DNA of 64,000 nt, from the NCBI RefSeq assembly GCF_000973105.1, contig NC_015844.1, forward strand, positions 744,001 through 808,000, given 5' to 3'. The DNA is from Zobellia galactanivorans. Lineage in GTDB: Bacteria > Bacteroidota > Bacteroidia > Flavobacteriales > Flavobacteriaceae. Positions 52,177-64,000 of the stretch are shown in pieces; within the stretch, counting starts at the first letter, position 1; each line of letters begins with the position of its first letter. A model generated the notes under the pieces. The model was given only the letters and a program-made list of their open reading frames with translations, was not told where the DNA came from and made no database searches. Both the position numbers and the translations under genes were made by a program.

Positions 52177-53766
52177 ATGAGTTTTAAAGAACAAATCCAA
52201 CGACGTAGAACTTTCGGAATCATATCCCACCCCGATGCCGGTAAGACCACATTAACCGAAAAACTACTGTTGTTCGGAGGGGCCATTCAAGAGGCAGGTG
52301 CCGTTAAAAACAATAAAATAAAGAAAACGGCCACCAGTGACTTTATGGAAATAGAACGCCAAAGAGGTATTTCCGTTGCTACATCCGTACTCGCCTTTAT
52401 ATATAAGGACAAAAAAATAAACATACTTGATACGCCCGGGCACAAAGATTTTGCCGAAGATACATTTAGAACCCTGACCGCCGTAGATAGCGTCATCGTT
52501 GTAGTCGATGTTGCCAAAGGCGTTGAGGAACAAACCGAAAAACTGGTACAGGTATGCCGTATGCGCAACATACCGATGATCGTATTCATCAACAAATTGG
52601 ACAGGGAAGGTAAAGACGCTTTCGACCTGCTCGACGATCTGGAACAAAAGCTTGGCCTATCGGTGACCCCTTTGAGTTTTCCGATCGGTATGGGTTATGA
52701 TTTTAAAGGTATTTACAATATTTACGAGAAGAACATCAACCTCTTTAGTGGAGACAGCAAAAAAAATATTGAAGAAACCATTGCCTTTGATTCTTTGGAA
52801 AGTACCGAACTAGAAAACATTATCGGCAACAAGGCCGCCGAGGAATTGCGCGATAACCTCGATTTGGTCAATGGTGTTTACCCCCCTTTCGATAAAGAAA
52901 GTTATCTAAAAGGTCAGCAACAACCGGTTTTCTTTGGTTCTGCTTTGAACAATTTCGGAGTTCGCGAGTTATTGGATTGTTTCATTGAAATCGCCCCTTC
53001 CCCACGCGCCAAAAAAGCGGAAGAAAGACTGGTTGAGGCCAATGAAAAGGAAATGTCGGGTTTTGTATTCAAGATACACGCCAACATGGACCCCAAGCAC
53101 AGGGACCGTTTGGCCTTTATAAAAATCGTATCGGGCACTTTTGAGCGAAACAAACCCTATCTACATGTGAGAAACGGGAAAAAAATGAAATTTTCGAGCC
53201 CAAATGCCTTTTTTGCCGAGAAAAAAGAGATTGTCGACATATCCTATCCCGGCGACATCGTGGGTCTACACGATACGGGCAACTTTAAGATCGGCGACAC
53301 CCTAACCGAAGGGGAAGCCCTTCACTACAAGGGTATTCCTAGTTTTTCCCCTGAGCACTTTAGGTATATCAACAATGCCGACCCCATGAAATCAAAACAG
53401 CTTTACAAGGGTATCGACCAGCTGATGGATGAAGGTGTGGCGCAATTGTTTACCCTAGAACTAAACGGAAGACGCGTTATCGGTACCGTTGGCGCCCTAC
53501 AGTTCGAAGTAATCCAATACCGCCTCGAACACGAGTATGGGGCGAAGTGCACTTATGAAAACTTCCCCGTTTACAAAGCCTGTTGGGTACAGGCCGAGGA
53601 CCCAAAAAACGATGAGTTCAAGGAATTCAAAAGGGTAAAACAGAAATTTTTGGCGAAAGACAAGCGCGGTCAATTGGTATTCTTGGCCGATTCTCAATTC
53701 TCATTGCAGATGACGCAACAGAAATACCCAAGCGTTAAATTGCATTTTGTCTCCGAATTCGATTAA
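52177..53766 (+). CDS. prfC: Peptide chain release factor 3
   Basis: This translational GTPase recycles RF1/RF2 from the ribosome after peptide release. The 529 residues match the family length. G1 is SHPDAGKTT (17-25), G3 is DTPGHKDF near 87-94 and G4 is NKLDRE near 140-145. The RF3-type beta-barrel and C-terminal domains (LEHEYGAKCTYENFPVYKA) follow. It is cytosolic. It converges on the DUF3467 gene at a shared terminator. Confidence 0.96.
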   Translation: MSFKEQIQRRRTFGIISHPDAGKTTLTEKLLLFGGAIQEAGAVKNNKIKKTATSDFMEIERQRGISVATSVLAFIYKDKKINILDTPGHKDFAEDTFRTLTAVDSVIVVVDVAKGVEEQTEKLVQVCRMRNIPMIVFINKLDREGKDAFDLLDDLEQKLGLSVTPLSFPIGMGYDFKGIYNIYEKNINLFSGDSKKNIEETIAFDSLESTELENIIGNKAAEELRDNLDLVNGVYPPFDKESYLKGQQQPVFFGSALNNFGVRELLDCFIEIAPSPRAKKAEERLVEANEKEMSGFVFKIHANMDPKHRDRLAFIKIVSGTFERNKPYLHVRNGKKMKFSSPNAFFAEKKEIVDISYPGDIVGLHDTGNFKIGDTLTEGEALHYKGIPSFSPEHFRYINNADPMKSKQLYKGIDQLMDEGVAQLFTLELNGRRVIGTVGALQFEVIQYRLEHEYGAKCTYENFPVYKACWVQAEDPKNDEFKEFKRVKQKFLAKDKRGQLVFLADSQFSLQMTQQKYPSVKLHFVSEFD

Positions 53767-53788
53767 GAAAAGTACCGAACCAAAAAAA

Positions 53789-53817
53789 ATGCCCTCTATT
53801 TGTAGAGGGCATTTTTT
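53789..53817 (+). terminator. Bidirectional terminator between prfC and DUF3467 gene
   Basis: ATGCCCTCTA and TAGAGGGCAT enclose a 4-nt loop with T-runs on one side and A-runs on the other, so it can terminate both convergent transcripts. Confidence 0.92.
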
Positions 53818-53823
53818 ATGCGG

Positions 53824-54135
53824 TTAAGCTTCCCCTGTGGGACCGAAATTCATCGGAATAGGAGGTTGCTCATAATCTTTAATCGTTCCATGGGCGCTCT
53901 CAAAACGCTTCACGTTGTCATTTAATGCCTTCAAGAACTTCTTGGCATGTTGGGGCGTAAGCACAATACGGCTTTTCACCTTGGCCTTTGGCGCACCAGG
54001 CATCATACTAATGAAATCTACTACGAATTCAGAAACCGAATGATTGATAATAGCCAAATTGGAATAAATACCTTCGGCCGTTTTCTCATCAAGTTCAATA
54101 TTGATCTGGTTCTGCTTTTGTTCTTTTTCGCTCAT
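53824..54135 (-). CDS. DUF3467 family protein
   Basis: The 103-residue cytosolic protein matches the DUF3467 pattern: QINIELDEKTAEGIYSNLA, then NHSVSEFVVDFI, PKAKVKSRIVLTPQHAKKFL and a Pro-rich end. The family is widespread in Bacteroidota and other bacteria, and its function is unknown. It lies just after the rpoC terminator, a position that allows some read-through from the rpoBC operon. Confidence 0.9.
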   Translation of the reverse strand: MSEKEQKQNQINIELDEKTAEGIYSNLAIINHSVSEFVVDFISMMPGAPKAKVKSRIVLTPQHAKKFLKALNDNVKRFESAHGTIKDYEQPPIPMNFGPTGEA

Positions 54136-54144
54136 ATGTAAAAA

Positions 54145-54178
54145 AAATAAACCCCCAATACAATGTATTGAGGGTTTG
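54145..54178 (-). terminator. Terminator after rpoC
   Basis: On the minus strand CAAACCCTCAATAC and GTATTGGGGGTTT form a stem with a short loop, followed by ATTTTTTTT. It lies about 11 nt after the rpoC stop and immediately before the DUF3467 gene. Confidence 0.88.
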
Positions 54179-54188
54179 ATATTTGAGT

Positions 54189-57100
54189 TTAAAATTTCAA
54201 GGCTTCCTTGCGGGCCATGATTTCATCGTACTCTTCCTTAGAGCCAACAATGATGTTCTCATAGTCGCGCATACCCGTACCTGCAGGTATCTTATGACCT
54301 ACAATAACGTTTTCTTTCAAGCCTTCCAATGTATCTACCTTACCGCTTACGGCAGCTTCGTTCAATACTTTGGTCGTTTCTTGGAAAGATGCTGCAGATA
54401 TAAACGATTTCGTCTGTAACGAAGCCCTTGTAATACCTTGCAATATTGGAGTAGCCGTAGCCGCAATCGCGTCTTTGGCCGTAACCAAGTTCTTATCGGA
54501 ACGTTTCAAAACCGAATTCTCATCCCTTAGTTCACGGGCCGTAATAATTTGACCTGCCTTAAGGTTTACAGAATCACCTGGCTCAACAACCACCTTCTTA
54601 CCGAAAATCTCATCATTTTCCTTGATGAAGTCATCTTTGTGAACCAATTGGTTCTCTAAGAATATAGTATCACCCGGATCTTGAATACGTACCTTACGCA
54701 TCATCTGTCTTACAACAACCTCGAAGTGCTTATCGTTAATCTTCACACCCTGTAAACGATATACTTCCTGTACTTCGTTTACCAAGTACTGCTGAACGGC
54801 AGATGGCCCTTTGATCGCAAGAATATCCTCTGGTGTAATCGAACCATCCGATAGGGGCATACCTGCACGAACGTAATCGTTCTCTTGAACCAGAATCTGG
54901 TTTGAAAGTTTGACCAAATATTTCTTGACCTCGCCCAATTTAGATTCTATGATAATTTCACGGTTACCTCTTTTGATCTTACCGAAGGAAACAACACCGT
55001 CTATCTCAGACACTACGGCCGGGTTAGATGGGTTACGTGCTTCAAACAGTTCCGTTACCCTTGGAAGACCACCCGTAATATCACCCGCCTTAGCAGATTT
55101 ACGTGGTATTTTCACAAGGATCTTACCTTCTTTAATCTTATCTCCATCATCTACCATGATGTGAGAACCAACAGGAAGGTTATAAGAACGCAAGGTTTCA
55201 CCCTTATTGTTTTGAATCAAAAGTGTTGGAATCAACTTTTTGTTTCTAGATTCGGAAATCACCTTTTCTTGGAAACCGGTCTGTTCATCAATTTCAACTT
55301 GGTAGGTAATACCTTGCTCGATATTCTCGTAAGCAATCTTACCTGGGAACTCGGAAACAATAACACCGTTATAAGGATCCCAAGAACAAATAACATCGTC
55401 TTTAGATACAGAGGCACCGTTCTTGATGAACAATTGCGATCCGTAAGGAATGTTGTTCGTACTTAAGGTTATACCCGTTTTCTTGTCAACGATTTTGATC
55501 TCAGAAGTCCTTGAGATTACAATTTCGGCAGATTTGCCTTCACCGTCTTCTCCAGTAACCGTTCTTAAATCTTCTATTTCGGCTATACCATTAAATTTAG
55601 CCGTCAACTTGTTATCCTCGGAAATGTTACCTGCAATACCCCCCACGTGGAAAGTACGCAAAGTAAGCTGTGTACCAGGTTCACCGATCGATTGTGCCGC
55701 AACAACACCAACGGCCTCACCGCGTTGTACCATTTTGTTGGTAGAAAGGTTTCTACCGTAACATTTGGCACAAATACCCTTAGGCGCTTCACAAGTCAAT
55801 GCCGAACGTACTTCTATTTTTTCAATAGGCGACTCTTCTATTCTCTTCACATCAGCCTCTAAAATATGCTGACCTGCTTTCAAGATAAGTTCTTCCGTTA
55901 ACGGATTGTATACATCGTGTAAGGAAACCCTACCAAGAACGCGTTCCCCTAGAGATTCTACAACTTCTTCGTTTTTCTTCAAGGCCTCGACTTCAATACC
56001 TCTTAGGGTTTCACAATCCTCGATGTTAATAATAACATCTTGCGAAACATCCACCAAACGACGGGTCAAGTAACCTGCATCCGCCGTTTTAAGGGCCGTA
56101 TCCGCAAGACCCTTACGGGCACCGTGAGTTGAGATAAAGTATTCAAGAATTGAAAGTCCCTCCTTAAAGTTCGATAAAATCGGGTTTTCAATAATTTCAC
56201 CACCACCTGCGGTAGATTTCTTAGGCTTGGCCATCAAACCACGCATACCTGTCAACTGGCGAATCTGTTCCTTAGAACCCCTTGCACCGGAATCAAGCAT
56301 CATATACACAGAGTTGAACCCTTGCTGATCTTCGCGAATACGCTTCATAGCAAGCTCGGTCAACATGGCGTTGGTCGATGTCCAAACATCAATTACCTGG
56401 TTGTAACGTTCATTATTGGTAATAAGACCCATGTTATAGTTGGCCATAATGCCATCTACCTGACCATTTGCGTCAGCAATCATTTCATGTTTCTCTTGAG
56501 GGATAATAATATCACCCAAACTAAATGATAGTCCACCTTTAAAAGCGAACTCATATCCCATAGTCTTGATCTTATCCAAGAAATCTGCTGTAGTCGGTAC
56601 ATCGGTCACGGCCAAAATCCCGCCAATAATATCCCTTAGGGATTTCTTGTTCAGTACGTCGTTGATATAACCCGCCTGTTCCGGAACTTCCATGTTGAAC
56701 AACACCCTACCCACTGTAGTCGGTATGATCTTGTACACCAATTCTCCTTCTTCATTAAAATCTTTTGCCCTAACCTTGATACCTGCGTTCAAGTTTACCT
56801 TGCCTTCATTGAAAGCAATTTCAACTTCTTCCGCAGAATAGAAAGTAAGACCTTCTCCCGCAATCGGAACTTCAGGTGTAGATTTTCTCTCTTTGGTCAT
56901 ATAGTACAGACCCAATACCATATCCTGGGAAGGCACGGTAATAGGCGAACCATTTGCCGGGTTCAAGATGTTATGCGAAGCCAACATCAATAATTGGGCT
57001 TCAAGGATAGCCTCAGGGCCCAATGGAAGGTGAACCGCCATCTGGTCACCATCAAAATCCGCGTTAAACGCCGTACATACCAATGGGTGAAGACGAATCG

Positions 57101-58487
57101 CCTTACCTTCAATAAGTTTTGGCTGGAAGGCCTGGATACCCAAACGGTGCAATGTAGGGGCACGGTTCAACAGTACCGGATGTCCTTTCAATACATTCTC
57201 TAGGATATCCCAAACTACCGGCTCTTTTTTATCTATAATCTTCTTGGCCGACTTCACTGTTTTAACGATACCTCTTTCTATCAGTTTTCTGATTACAAAA
57301 GGTTTGTAAAGCTCAGCGGCCATATCTTTTGGAAGACCACATTCGAACAATTTCATTTCAGGTCCAACGACGATTACCGAACGTGCGGAATAATCAACAC
57401 GTTTACCCAATAGGTTTTGACGGAAACGACCTTGCTTACCTTTCAATGAGTCGGAAAGTGACTTCAAGGGTCTGTTTGATTCGGTTTTCACCGCAGACGC
57501 TTTTCTTGTGTTATCGAAAAGAGAATCTACCGCTTCTTGAAGCATACGTTTCTCATTTCTAAGAATCACTTCAGGAGCCTTGATCTCTACCAATCTTTTC
57601 AAACGGTTGTTACGAATAATCACCCTTCTGTAAAGATCGTTCAAATCCGATGTAGCGAAACGACCACCATCTAGCGGCACCAATGGACGTAATTCTGGTG
57701 GGATCACCGGAATCACCTTCATAATCATCCACTCTGGTCTGTTTTCCCTATTTTCTTGAGATTCACGAAGCGCTTCAACAACTTGAAGTCTTTTTAGGGC
57801 CTCGGTCTTTCTTTGTTTGGAAGTCTCTGTATTGGCTTTGTGACGTAATTGGTACGACAAATCTTTTAAGTCGATACGGGCCAAAAGATCAATAAGACAT
57901 TCCGCACCCATTTTAGCGATAAACTTGTTAGGGTCGGTATCTTCTAAATATTGATTCTCTACAGGAATAGACTCCAAAATCGTTAAGTACTCCTCTTCGG
58001 TCAAGAAATCCATTTTATTGATTTCTTCACCTTCAGGGCCTTTTGCGATACCTGGTTGAATTACTACGTAACGTTCGTAGTAAATGATCATATCCAACTT
58101 CTTCGATGGCAATCCCAAAAGGTAACCTATTTTATTAGGCAAAGAGCGGAAGTACCAGATGTGGGCCACGGGCACTACCAAATTGATATGCCCTACCCTA
58201 TCCCTACGTACTTTCTTCTCGGTAACTTCAACACCACAACGGTCACAAACGATACCACGGTAGCGGATTCTCTTATACTTTCCACAGGCACATTCGTAAT
58301 CCTTTACAGGACCGAAAATACGCTCACAGAAAAGACCGTCACGCTCAGGCTTATGCGTTCTGTAGTTGATAGTTTCAGGCTTGAGAACCTCTCCTCTCGA
58401 CTCCGCCAGAATTGCTTCCGGTGAGGCCAATCCTATGGAAATTTTATCAAACCTTTTTATTGGATTATTATCTTTTATTCTAGCCAT
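54189..58487 (-). CDS. rpoC: RNA polymerase beta' subunit
   Basis: The 1432-residue catalytic subunit carries the active-site motif NADFDGDQ with Asp477, Asp479 and Asp481 for Mg2+. The N-terminal zinc finger has Cys66, Cys68, Cys81 and Cys84 (CACGKYK...CDRCG), and the second zinc site is in [16 protein letters not shown]. The start MARIKDNN is typical of Bacteroidota. With rpoB 54 nt upstream it forms the core polymerase operon. Confidence 0.99.
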   Translation of the reverse strand: MARIKDNNPIKRFDKISIGLASPEAILAESRGEVLKPETINYRTHKPERDGLFCERIFGPVKDYECACGKYKRIRYRGIVCDRCGVEVTEKKVRRDRVGHINLVVPVAHIWYFRSLPNKIGYLLGLPSKKLDMIIYYERYVVIQPGIAKGPEGEEINKMDFLTEEEYLTILESIPVENQYLEDTDPNKFIAKMGAECLIDLLARIDLKDLSYQLRHKANTETSKQRKTEALKRLQVVEALRESQENRENRPEWMIMKVIPVIPPELRPLVPLDGGRFATSDLNDLYRRVIIRNNRLKRLVEIKAPEVILRNEKRMLQEAVDSLFDNTRKASAVKTESNRPLKSLSDSLKGKQGRFRQNLLGKRVDYSARSVIVVGPEMKLFECGLPKDMAAELYKPFVIRKLIERGIVKTVKSAKKIIDKKEPVVWDILENVLKGHPVLLNRAPTLHRLGIQAFQPKLIEGKAIRLHPLVCTAFNADFDGDQMAVHLPLGPEAILEAQLLMLASHNILNPANGSPITVPSQDMVLGLYYMTKERKSTPEVPIAGEGLTFYSAEEVEIAFNEGKVNLNAGIKVRAKDFNEEGELVYKIIPTTVGRVLFNMEVPEQAGYINDVLNKKSLRDIIGGILAVTDVPTTADFLDKIKTMGYEFAFKGGLSFSLGDIIIPQEKHEMIADANGQVDGIMANYNMGLITNNERYNQVIDVWTSTNAMLTELAMKRIREDQQGFNSVYMMLDSGARGSKEQIRQLTGMRGLMAKPKKSTAGGGEIIENPILSNFKEGLSILEYFISTHGARKGLADTALKTADAGYLTRRLVDVSQDVIINIEDCETLRGIEVEALKKNEEVVESLGERVLGRVSLHDVYNPLTEELILKAGQHILEADVKRIEESPIEKIEVRSALTCEAPKGICAKCYGRNLSTNKMVQRGEAVGVVAAQSIGEPGTQLTLRTFHVGGIAGNISEDNKLTAKFNGIAEIEDLRTVTGEDGEGKSAEIVISRTSEIKIVDKKTGITLSTNNIPYGSQLFIKNGASVSKDDVICSWDPYNGVIVSEFPGKIAYENIEQGITYQVEIDEQTGFQEKVISESRNKKLIPTLLIQNNKGETLRSYNLPVGSHIMVDDGDKIKEGKILVKIPRKSAKAGDITGGLPRVTELFEARNPSNPAVVSEIDGVVSFGKIKRGNREIIIESKLGEVKKYLVKLSNQILVQENDYVRAGMPLSDGSITPEDILAIKGPSAVQQYLVNEVQEVYRLQGVKINDKHFEVVVRQMMRKVRIQDPGDTIFLENQLVHKDDFIKENDEIFGKKVVVEPGDSVNLKAGQIITARELRDENSVLKRSDKNLVTAKDAIAATATPILQGITRASLQTKSFISAASFQETTKVLNEAAVSGKVDTLEGLKENVIVGHKIPAGTGMRDYENIIVGSKEEYDEIMARKEALKF

Positions 58488-58541
58488 AATCTAATGGTGA
58501 TACTAATTAAAATGTGTGTTCTTCAATCGCTACAATCGATT

Positions 58542-61500
58542 CTATTCTTCCAAACGGATATCTAAGCCCAAACCTTTAAGTTCGTGCATCAATACGTTGA
58601 AAGATTCCGGTAAACCGGGCTCTGGCATGGTTTCGCCTTTGACTATTGATTCATAGGTCTTGGCCCTTCCGATAACATCATCCGACTTAACGGTCAATAT
58701 TTCACGAAGTGTGGCCGAAGCACCATAAGCTTCCAATGCCCAAACCTCCATCTCACCAAAACGCTGACCACCAAATTGTGCTTTACCACCTAATGGTTGT
58801 TGCGTAATCAATGAGTATGGCCCAATAGAACGTGCGTGCATCTTATCGTCTACCATGTGGCCTAGTTTCAACATATAGATCACACCAACGGTTGCCGGTT
58901 GATCAAAACGTTTACCGGTACCACCATCATAAAGGTAGGTATGACCGAATCTTGGTATACCCGCTTGATCGGTATATTCATTGATCTGATCCAAAGTGGC
59001 CCCATCGAAAATTGGGGTAGCATATTTTTTACCCAATTTAAGACCTGCCCAACCCAATACGGTTTCATAGATCTGACCGATGTTCATACGAGAAGGCACC
59101 CCTAACGGGTTCAACACGATATCCACAGGCGTTCCGTCTTCCAAGAACGGCATATCCTCTTGACGAACGATACGAGAAACGATACCTTTGTTTCCGTGAC
59201 GTCCTGCCATTTTATCCCCTACTTTAAGCTTACGTTTTTTGGCAATATAAACCTTGGCCAATTTCATAATTCCGGCTGGCAATTCATCACCTACCGAAAT
59301 CGTAAACTTATCCCTTCTTAGGTTACCCTGAAGGTCGTTCAACTTGATCTTATAGTTGTGGAGCAAATCGGCAACGGCTTCGTTCGTATCCTTATCCATG
59401 GTCCAGCTACCGCCTACCAAGTGAGCGAAATCATCAACCGCGTTCAACATTTTCAAGGTGTACTTCTTACCTTTTGGCAATACTTCCTCACCCAAATCGT
59501 TCAACACACCTTGCGATGTCTTACCATTGATCAAAGTAAAAAGCTTCTCGATCAAGATGTCTTTCAACTCTTGAAATTTCACTTCGTACTCCAATTCCAA
59601 CTTGTTAAGCTCTTCCTTATCCTCAGAACGCTTACGCTTATCCTTAACTGATCGGGAGAACAGTTTTTTGTCGATAACCACACCACGCAATGAAGGCGAT
59701 GCCTTTAAAGAAGCATCCTTAACGTCACCGGCTTTATCACCAAAAATGGCTCTAAGTAATTTCTCCTCTGGAGTCGGATCAGATTCCCCTTTAGGAGTAA
59801 TCTTACCGATCAAGATATCACCAGGCTTCACTTCGGCCCCGATACGGATCATACCGTTCTCGTCCAAATCTTTGGTAGCCTCTTCAGATACGTTCGGAAT
59901 ATCATGGGTCAATTCCTCGGCACCTAATTTAGTATCCCTAACCTCTAAAGAATATTCATCTACGTGAATTGAGGTAAATATATCTTCGCGAACTACTTTC
60001 TCAGAAATTACGATCGCATCTTCAAAGTTGTATCCTTTCCAAGGCATAAAGGCAACAGTAAGGTTACGACCTAGGGCCAATTCACCTTTTTCCGTAGCAT
60101 AGCCTTCACAAAGTACCTGACCTTTCTTAACCTTATCACCTCTTCTAACAATAGGTTTTAGGTTGATACTGGTACCTTGGTTGGTCTTTCTAAACTTGAC
60201 CAAGTTGTAACTCTTCGAATCATCTTCAAAACTGACCAAACGCTCAGCATCGGTACGATCGTACTTTACAGTAATCATCTTAGCATCTACATACTCTATA
60301 GTACCATCACCTTCAGCGTTGATCAGTACCCTAGAATCGGATGCCACCTGACGCTCAAGACCAGTACCCACAATTGGGGACTGAGGCTTCAACAATGGCA
60401 CGGCTTGGCGCATCATGTTTGAGCCCATCAGTGCACGGTTCGCATCATCATGCTCCAAGAAGGGAATAAGTGATGCCGAAATAGATGCAATCTGATTAGG
60501 AGCAACGTCAGTATAGTTTATTTCAATTGGATCTACTACCGGGAAATCGCCCTCTTCACGGGCAATAACCTTATCGGTATCGATCTGACCGTCTTCTTTC
60601 AACGGAATGTTCGCCTGGGCAATTTTCATTCCTTCCTCTTCTTCCGCACTTAGGTACACATACTCTTTTGTATTGACCTTGGCATTGTCAACCTTACGGT
60701 AAGGTGTTTCCAGGAAGCCCATAGGGTTTACCTTGGCAAAAACCGATAAGGAAGATATCAAACCAATGTTCGGACCTTCAGGAGTTTCAATAGGACAAAG
60801 TCTACCGTAGTGTGTATAGTGAACGTCACGAACCTCAAAACCGGCACGCTCTCTCGAAAGACCACCTGGCCCAAGTGCCGACAATCTTCGTTTGTGCGTA
60901 ATCTCGGCCAATGGATTCGTTTGGTCCATAAATTGGGACAACTGGTTCGTTCCAAAGAATGAATTAATAACGGAAGACAAGGTCTTTGCATTAATCAAAT
61001 CGATCGGGGTAAACACTTCGTTATCACGAACGTTCATACGCTCACGGATAGTTCTGGCCATACGGGCAAGACCTACGCCGAACTGAGATGACAATTGTTC
61101 ACCAACAGTACGTACACGACGGTTCGAAAGGTGATCGATATCATCAATCTCCGCTTTGGAATTGATAAGTTCGATCAAATATTTAATAATAGTTATGATA
61201 TCTTCCTTGGTCAACACCTGCTTGTCCATTCCAATATCCAACTGTAATTTCTTATTCATACGGTAACGCCCAACCTCACCTAGGTTGTAACGTTGATCCG
61301 AAAAGAACAGTTTATCGATAATACCACGAGCCGTTTCCTCATCGGGCGGTTCGGCATTACGCAATTGACGATAGATATGCTCTACCGCTTCTTTTTCAGA
61401 GTTGGTTGGATCCTTCTGAAGCGTATTGTGAATGATGGCATAGTCAGACTGCGCATTGTTCTCTTTATGAAGCAGGATAGTTTTCACGTCCGCATCCAAG

Positions 61501-62351
61501 ATTTCGGCAATATGATCTTTCTCCAACACGGTATCACGGTCAAGAATGATTTCGTTCCTTTCGATAGAAACAACCTCGCCCGTATCTTCATCAACAAAAT
61601 CTTCGTGCCAAGTGTTCAATACCCTTGCAGCCAATTTACGGCCTAAAACTTTTTTAAGTCCCGCATTAGATACCTTCACCTCTTCAGAAAGGTCAAAAAT
61701 CTCAAGAATATCTTTATCCCTTTCAAAACCGATGGCTCTAAAAAGGGTCGTTACGGGTAATTTCTTTTTACGGTCGATGTACGCATACATCACTCCGTTA
61801 ATATCTGTAGCAAATTCGATCCACGAACCTTTGAACGGTATTACCCTGGCAGAATAAAGCTTAGTTCCATTCGCGTGAAATGACTGACCGAAGAAAACAC
61901 CAGGAGAACGGTGTAACTGAGATACTACAACCCTTTCTGCACCGTTAATAACAAACGTACCACTGGGCGTCATATATGGAATGGTACCCAAATACACGTC
62001 TTGCACGATAGTTTCGAAATCTTCGTGCTCGGGATCGGTACAGTATAATTTTAATCGTGCCTTTAAGGGGACACTATAAGTAAGACCTCGCTCGATACAT
62101 TCTTGTATCGAATATCTAGGCGGATCTATGAAGTAATCTAAAAATTCAAGTACGAACTGGTTTCTGGTGTCCGTAATAGGGAAGTTTTCCATGAAGGTGT
62201 TGTACAAGCCTTCATTGCCTCTTTCGTCAGATTTTGTCTCAAGCTGAAAAAAGTCTTGAAAAGATTTAATCTGAATGTCCAAGAAGTCCGGATAATCCGG
62301 CGTGTTCTTAGCGGATGCAAAATTTATTCTCTCAGTCTGTTGTGTGAACAT
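58542..62351 (-). CDS. rpoB: RNA polymerase beta subunit
   Basis: The 1269-residue beta subunit has the rifampicin-region blocks ([47 protein letters not shown] pattern, with the usual Gln, Asp, His, Arg and Ser positions, i.e. no resistance change noticed), [11 protein letters not shown], and the C-terminal switch region [15 protein letters not shown]. It ends EVR-free, with [10 protein letters not shown] 144-nt gap with a hairpin separates it from rplL. Confidence 0.99.
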   Translation of the reverse strand: MFTQQTERINFASAKNTPDYPDFLDIQIKSFQDFFQLETKSDERGNEGLYNTFMENFPITDTRNQFVLEFLDYFIDPPRYSIQECIERGLTYSVPLKARLKLYCTDPEHEDFETIVQDVYLGTIPYMTPSGTFVINGAERVVVSQLHRSPGVFFGQSFHANGTKLYSARVIPFKGSWIEFATDINGVMYAYIDRKKKLPVTTLFRAIGFERDKDILEIFDLSEEVKVSNAGLKKVLGRKLAARVLNTWHEDFVDEDTGEVVSIERNEIILDRDTVLEKDHIAEILDADVKTILLHKENNAQSDYAIIHNTLQKDPTNSEKEAVEHIYRQLRNAEPPDEETARGIIDKLFFSDQRYNLGEVGRYRMNKKLQLDIGMDKQVLTKEDIITIIKYLIELINSKAEIDDIDHLSNRRVRTVGEQLSSQFGVGLARMARTIRERMNVRDNEVFTPIDLINAKTLSSVINSFFGTNQLSQFMDQTNPLAEITHKRRLSALGPGGLSRERAGFEVRDVHYTHYGRLCPIETPEGPNIGLISSLSVFAKVNPMGFLETPYRKVDNAKVNTKEYVYLSAEEEEGMKIAQANIPLKEDGQIDTDKVIAREEGDFPVVDPIEINYTDVAPNQIASISASLIPFLEHDDANRALMGSNMMRQAVPLLKPQSPIVGTGLERQVASDSRVLINAEGDGTIEYVDAKMITVKYDRTDAERLVSFEDDSKSYNLVKFRKTNQGTSINLKPIVRRGDKVKKGQVLCEGYATEKGELALGRNLTVAFMPWKGYNFEDAIVISEKVVREDIFTSIHVDEYSLEVRDTKLGAEELTHDIPNVSEEATKDLDENGMIRIGAEVKPGDILIGKITPKGESDPTPEEKLLRAIFGDKAGDVKDASLKASPSLRGVVIDKKLFSRSVKDKRKRSEDKEELNKLELEYEVKFQELKDILIEKLFTLINGKTSQGVLNDLGEEVLPKGKKYTLKMLNAVDDFAHLVGGSWTMDKDTNEAVADLLHNYKIKLNDLQGNLRRDKFTISVGDELPAGIMKLAKVYIAKKRKLKVGDKMAGRHGNKGIVSRIVRQEDMPFLEDGTPVDIVLNPLGVPSRMNIGQIYETVLGWAGLKLGKKYATPIFDGATLDQINEYTDQAGIPRFGHTYLYDGGTGKRFDQPATVGVIYMLKLGHMVDDKMHARSIGPYSLITQQPLGGKAQFGGQRFGEMEVWALEAYGASATLREILTVKSDDVIGRAKTYESIVKGETMPEPGLPESFNVLMHELKGLGLDIRLEE

Positions 62352-62433
62352 CTATGGACAGTATTTTGAACGTGAATACTAAATTCGGGTCGTATACTTC
62401 TTCATATACGTGAATCTTACTTGTATAAAAAGG

Positions 62434-62472
62434 CTTAGGTCTAGCTCCGCCGGGGGCGAAAAAAGACCTAAA
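62434..62472 (-). promoter_or_regulatory. Attenuator-like hairpin between rplL and rpoB
   Basis: TTAGGTCT (62435-62442) pairs with AGACCTAA (62464-62471), with a GC-rich interior. On the minus strand the stem is followed by GCCTTTTTATAC. Its position after rplL and before rpoB is that of the partial terminator known from the E. coli rplJL-rpoBC operon. Confidence 0.55.
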
Positions 62473-62495
62473 CCAAAGTACTATGGTTGCTGATA

Positions 62496-62873
62496 CTATT
62501 TAAGCTCAACTTCCGCTCCTGCTTCTTCCAAAGATTTTTTGATTCCTTCAGCTTCGTCTTTAGAAACACCTTCTTTTACAGCTTTAGGTGCGCTATCAAC
62601 GATGTCTTTAGCATCTTTCAATCCAAGTCCGGTCAATTCTTTAACCAATTTAACAACTGCTAATTTAGAAGCACCTGCTGCTTTCAAGACTACGTCAAAT
62701 TCTGACTGCTCTTCAGCGGCTTCGGCAGCTTCACCACCACCACCGGCGGCAACAGCAACTGCAGCAGCTGCAGGCTCGATACCGTATTCTTCTTTTAATA
62801 TATCAGCCAACTCGTTTACCTCTTTTACGGTCAAGTTAACCAACTGTTCTGCGAAATCTTTTAAATCTGCCAT
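62496..62873 (-). CDS. rplL: 50S ribosomal protein L7/L12
   Basis: The 125-residue stalk protein has the N-terminal dimerisation helix, an Ala/Gly-rich hinge near residues 36-55 ([13 protein letters not shown]) and the C-terminal factor-binding domain ([24 protein letters not shown]). It recruits translational GTPases. It lies 53 nt after rplJ, as expected for the L10-L12 pair. Confidence 0.99.
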   Translation of the reverse strand: MADLKDFAEQLVNLTVKEVNELADILKEEYGIEPAAAAVAVAAGGGGEAAEAAEEQSEFDVVLKAAGASKLAVVKLVKELTGLGLKDAKDIVDSAPKAVKEGVSKDEAEGIKKSLEEAGAEVELK

Positions 62874-62926
62874 TTTTCTATCGTTTAATAAAATTTTTAA
62901 AATATACTTAGTTTACTAGTGCGTAC

Positions 62927-63442
62927 TTATCTTTCTGATAATGTCTTAAGAATGCCTGCCAGTTTACCACCACCAGATTTAAGTCCAGAAATAACGTTTT
63001 TGGCTGGGGATTGTAGCAATCCGATAACCTCGCCGATCATTTCTTCTTTAGACTTAATGCTTACGAGCGCATCTAAGTTTTCATCACCAATATATATAGC
63101 TTCCTCTACAAAAGCCCCTTTTAACAAAGGCTTCTCAGACTTCTTTCTGAAAGTCTTGATAAGCTTTGCGGGAGCATTCCCTACTTCTGAGAACATCAAC
63201 GAAGTATTGCCCTTAAGCACTCCGGGAAGTTCACCGAATTCTTTTTCGGAAGCTTCCATTGCCTTAGCCAGCAATGTATTCTTGACTACCGCCAGTTTAA
63301 CGTTTGCCTTGAAACAAGCTCTTCTCAAATCTGAGGTTTGCGTTGCATTCAATCCCGATATATCAGCTAAATAAATAGTACTGCTATCGGCCAACTGTGA
63401 AGTCAAATCCTGTATTACGTTTGCTTTTTCTTCTCTTGTCAT
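62927..63442 (-). CDS. rplJ: 50S ribosomal protein L10
   Basis: The 171-residue stalk-base protein starts MTREEKANVIQDLTSQL and carries the L10 core (SDLRRACFKANVKLAVVKNTLL) and the C-terminal helix that binds L12 dimers. It is 28 nt after rplA. There is no room for a long L10 leader between the two. Confidence 0.98.
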   Translation of the reverse strand: MTREEKANVIQDLTSQLADSSTIYLADISGLNATQTSDLRRACFKANVKLAVVKNTLLAKAMEASEKEFGELPGVLKGNTSLMFSEVGNAPAKLIKTFRKKSEKPLLKGAFVEEAIYIGDENLDALVSIKSKEEMIGEVIGLLQSPAKNVISGLKSGGGKLAGILKTLSER

Positions 63443-63470
63443 ACTGTAAATTTTGAACTACCCAGTTCGA

Positions 63471-64000
63471 TTAAACTGTTTTTGGATCTAACTGAACACT
63501 TGGGCTCATGGTACTTGACATGAAAATACTTTTCATATAAACACCCTTAGCTGCAGCAGGCTTCATTTTCACTAAAGTATCTAACAACTCCTTGGCATTT
63601 TCAGCAATCTTGTCCGCAGAGAAAGAAGCTTTCCCTATAGCAGCGTGAACGATACCTGTTTTATCTACTTTAAAATCTATTTTACCAGCTTTTACATCGG
63701 ATACCGCTTTTGCAACATCCATTGTAACTGTTCCCGTTTTTGGATTGGGCATAAGACCCCTTGGCCCTAATACTCGTCCTAAAGGACCTAGCTTACCCAT
63801 AACACTTGGCATAGTGATGATAACATCAACATCTGTCCAACCGCCCTTGATTTTATCCAAATACTCATCTAACCCAACAAAATCAGCACCAGCTTCTGTC
63901 GCCTCTGCCTCTTTATCCGGGGTTACCAAAGCCAAAACCTTAACATCTTTACCCGTACCGTGAGGTAGTGTTACCACACCACGTACCATTTGGTTCGCTT
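63471..64000 (-). CDS. rplA: 50S ribosomal protein L1 (5' end outside window)
   Basis: The visible 176 codons are the C-terminal part of L1, which is normally about 230 residues. The signature [16 protein letters not shown] is at the window edge, and [28 protein letters not shown] is in the middle. The frame remains open through the last base; the internal ATG at 63989 is not the start. L1 binds 23S rRNA at the mobile stalk and can autoregulate its operon. Confidence 0.97.
   Translation of the reverse strand, partial: ANQMVRGVVTLPHGTGKDVKVLALVTPDKEAEATEAGADFVGLDEYLDKIKGGWTDVDVIITMPSVMGKLGPLGRVLGPRGLMPNPKTGTVTMDVAKAVSDVKAGKIDFKVDKTGIVHAAIGKASFSADKIAENAKELLDTLVKMKPAAAKGVYMKSIFMSSTMSPSVQLDPKTV

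Noticed and set aside
52012-52230. 72-codon minus-strand frame overlapping the prfC start
   Set aside because: It overlaps prfC antisense, shows no domain, and covers the divergent regulatory region.
63443-63470. L10 leader (autoregulatory RNA) upstream of rplJ
   Set aside because: Only 28 nt separate rplA and rplJ, too short for the known L10 leader structure.

Overview
The window reads as a chromosomal segment of a marine-type Flavobacteriaceae bacterium (Bacteroidota), in the style of Maribacter or Zobellia; the genus is only a guess. The grounds are: type IX secretion (T9SS) type B sorting domains and PorP/SprF-family partners, flavobacterial protein families (DUF3467, DUF4369, DUF819), promoter-like TTTG/TAnnTTTG elements, absence of obvious Shine-Dalgarno sequences, and the rplA-rplJ-rplL-rpoB-rpoC order. 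No rRNA, tRNA, insertion sequence, integrase or CRISPR array was seen.

Layout. 1-424 is a leader region with a likely htpG promoter and, on the opposite strand, a complete promoter-to-terminator unit for a small RNA of about 108 nt. 425-22,039 holds ordinary metabolism and housekeeping genes: htpG; a degenerate cupin; a myo-inositol oxygenase with a sodium-solute symporter (inositol uptake and oxidation to glucuronate); a MOSC plus DoxX-like pair; a small secreted protein; an AraC regulator overlapping an AlkB-like dioxygenase; an S1/P1 nuclease; a class A penicillin-binding protein; a HAD phosphatase; a DUF819 membrane protein; an AT-rich gene with two HEPN-type motifs; a rpiA-selO-aldo/keto reductase operon; a DUF4369 lipoprotein; a coiled-coil protein; and an idi-queD-manA operon.

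22,228-51,777 is about 30 kb of minus-strand surface-protein genes. Unit A (51,777 to 45,071) encodes a 1259-residue type B T9SS substrate built from four calcium-binding repeat units, a PorP/SprF protein and a PorE-like OmpA protein, and ends in a strong terminator. Next is a separate 1499-residue beta-rich protein with its own promoter. Unit B (39,720 to 22,228) encodes a 2695-residue protein made largely of near-identical DNA repeats with phage-tail-fibre-like motifs, a 675-residue type B substrate, a second PorP/SprF protein and a 2111-residue type B substrate, and ends in a UUCG-loop terminator. The arrangement resembles the sprB-sprF logic in which each type B adhesin is exported and anchored with a dedicated PorP/SprF partner. 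The giant repeat protein and the 1499-residue protein lack a recognisable sorting domain, which makes them the most interesting part of the window.

52,177-64,000 returns to core functions: prfC (plus strand), then on the minus strand a DUF3467 protein, rpoC, rpoB, rplL, rplJ and the 3' part of rplA, which runs off the window end. All functional statements come from reading motifs by eye; no database search was run.
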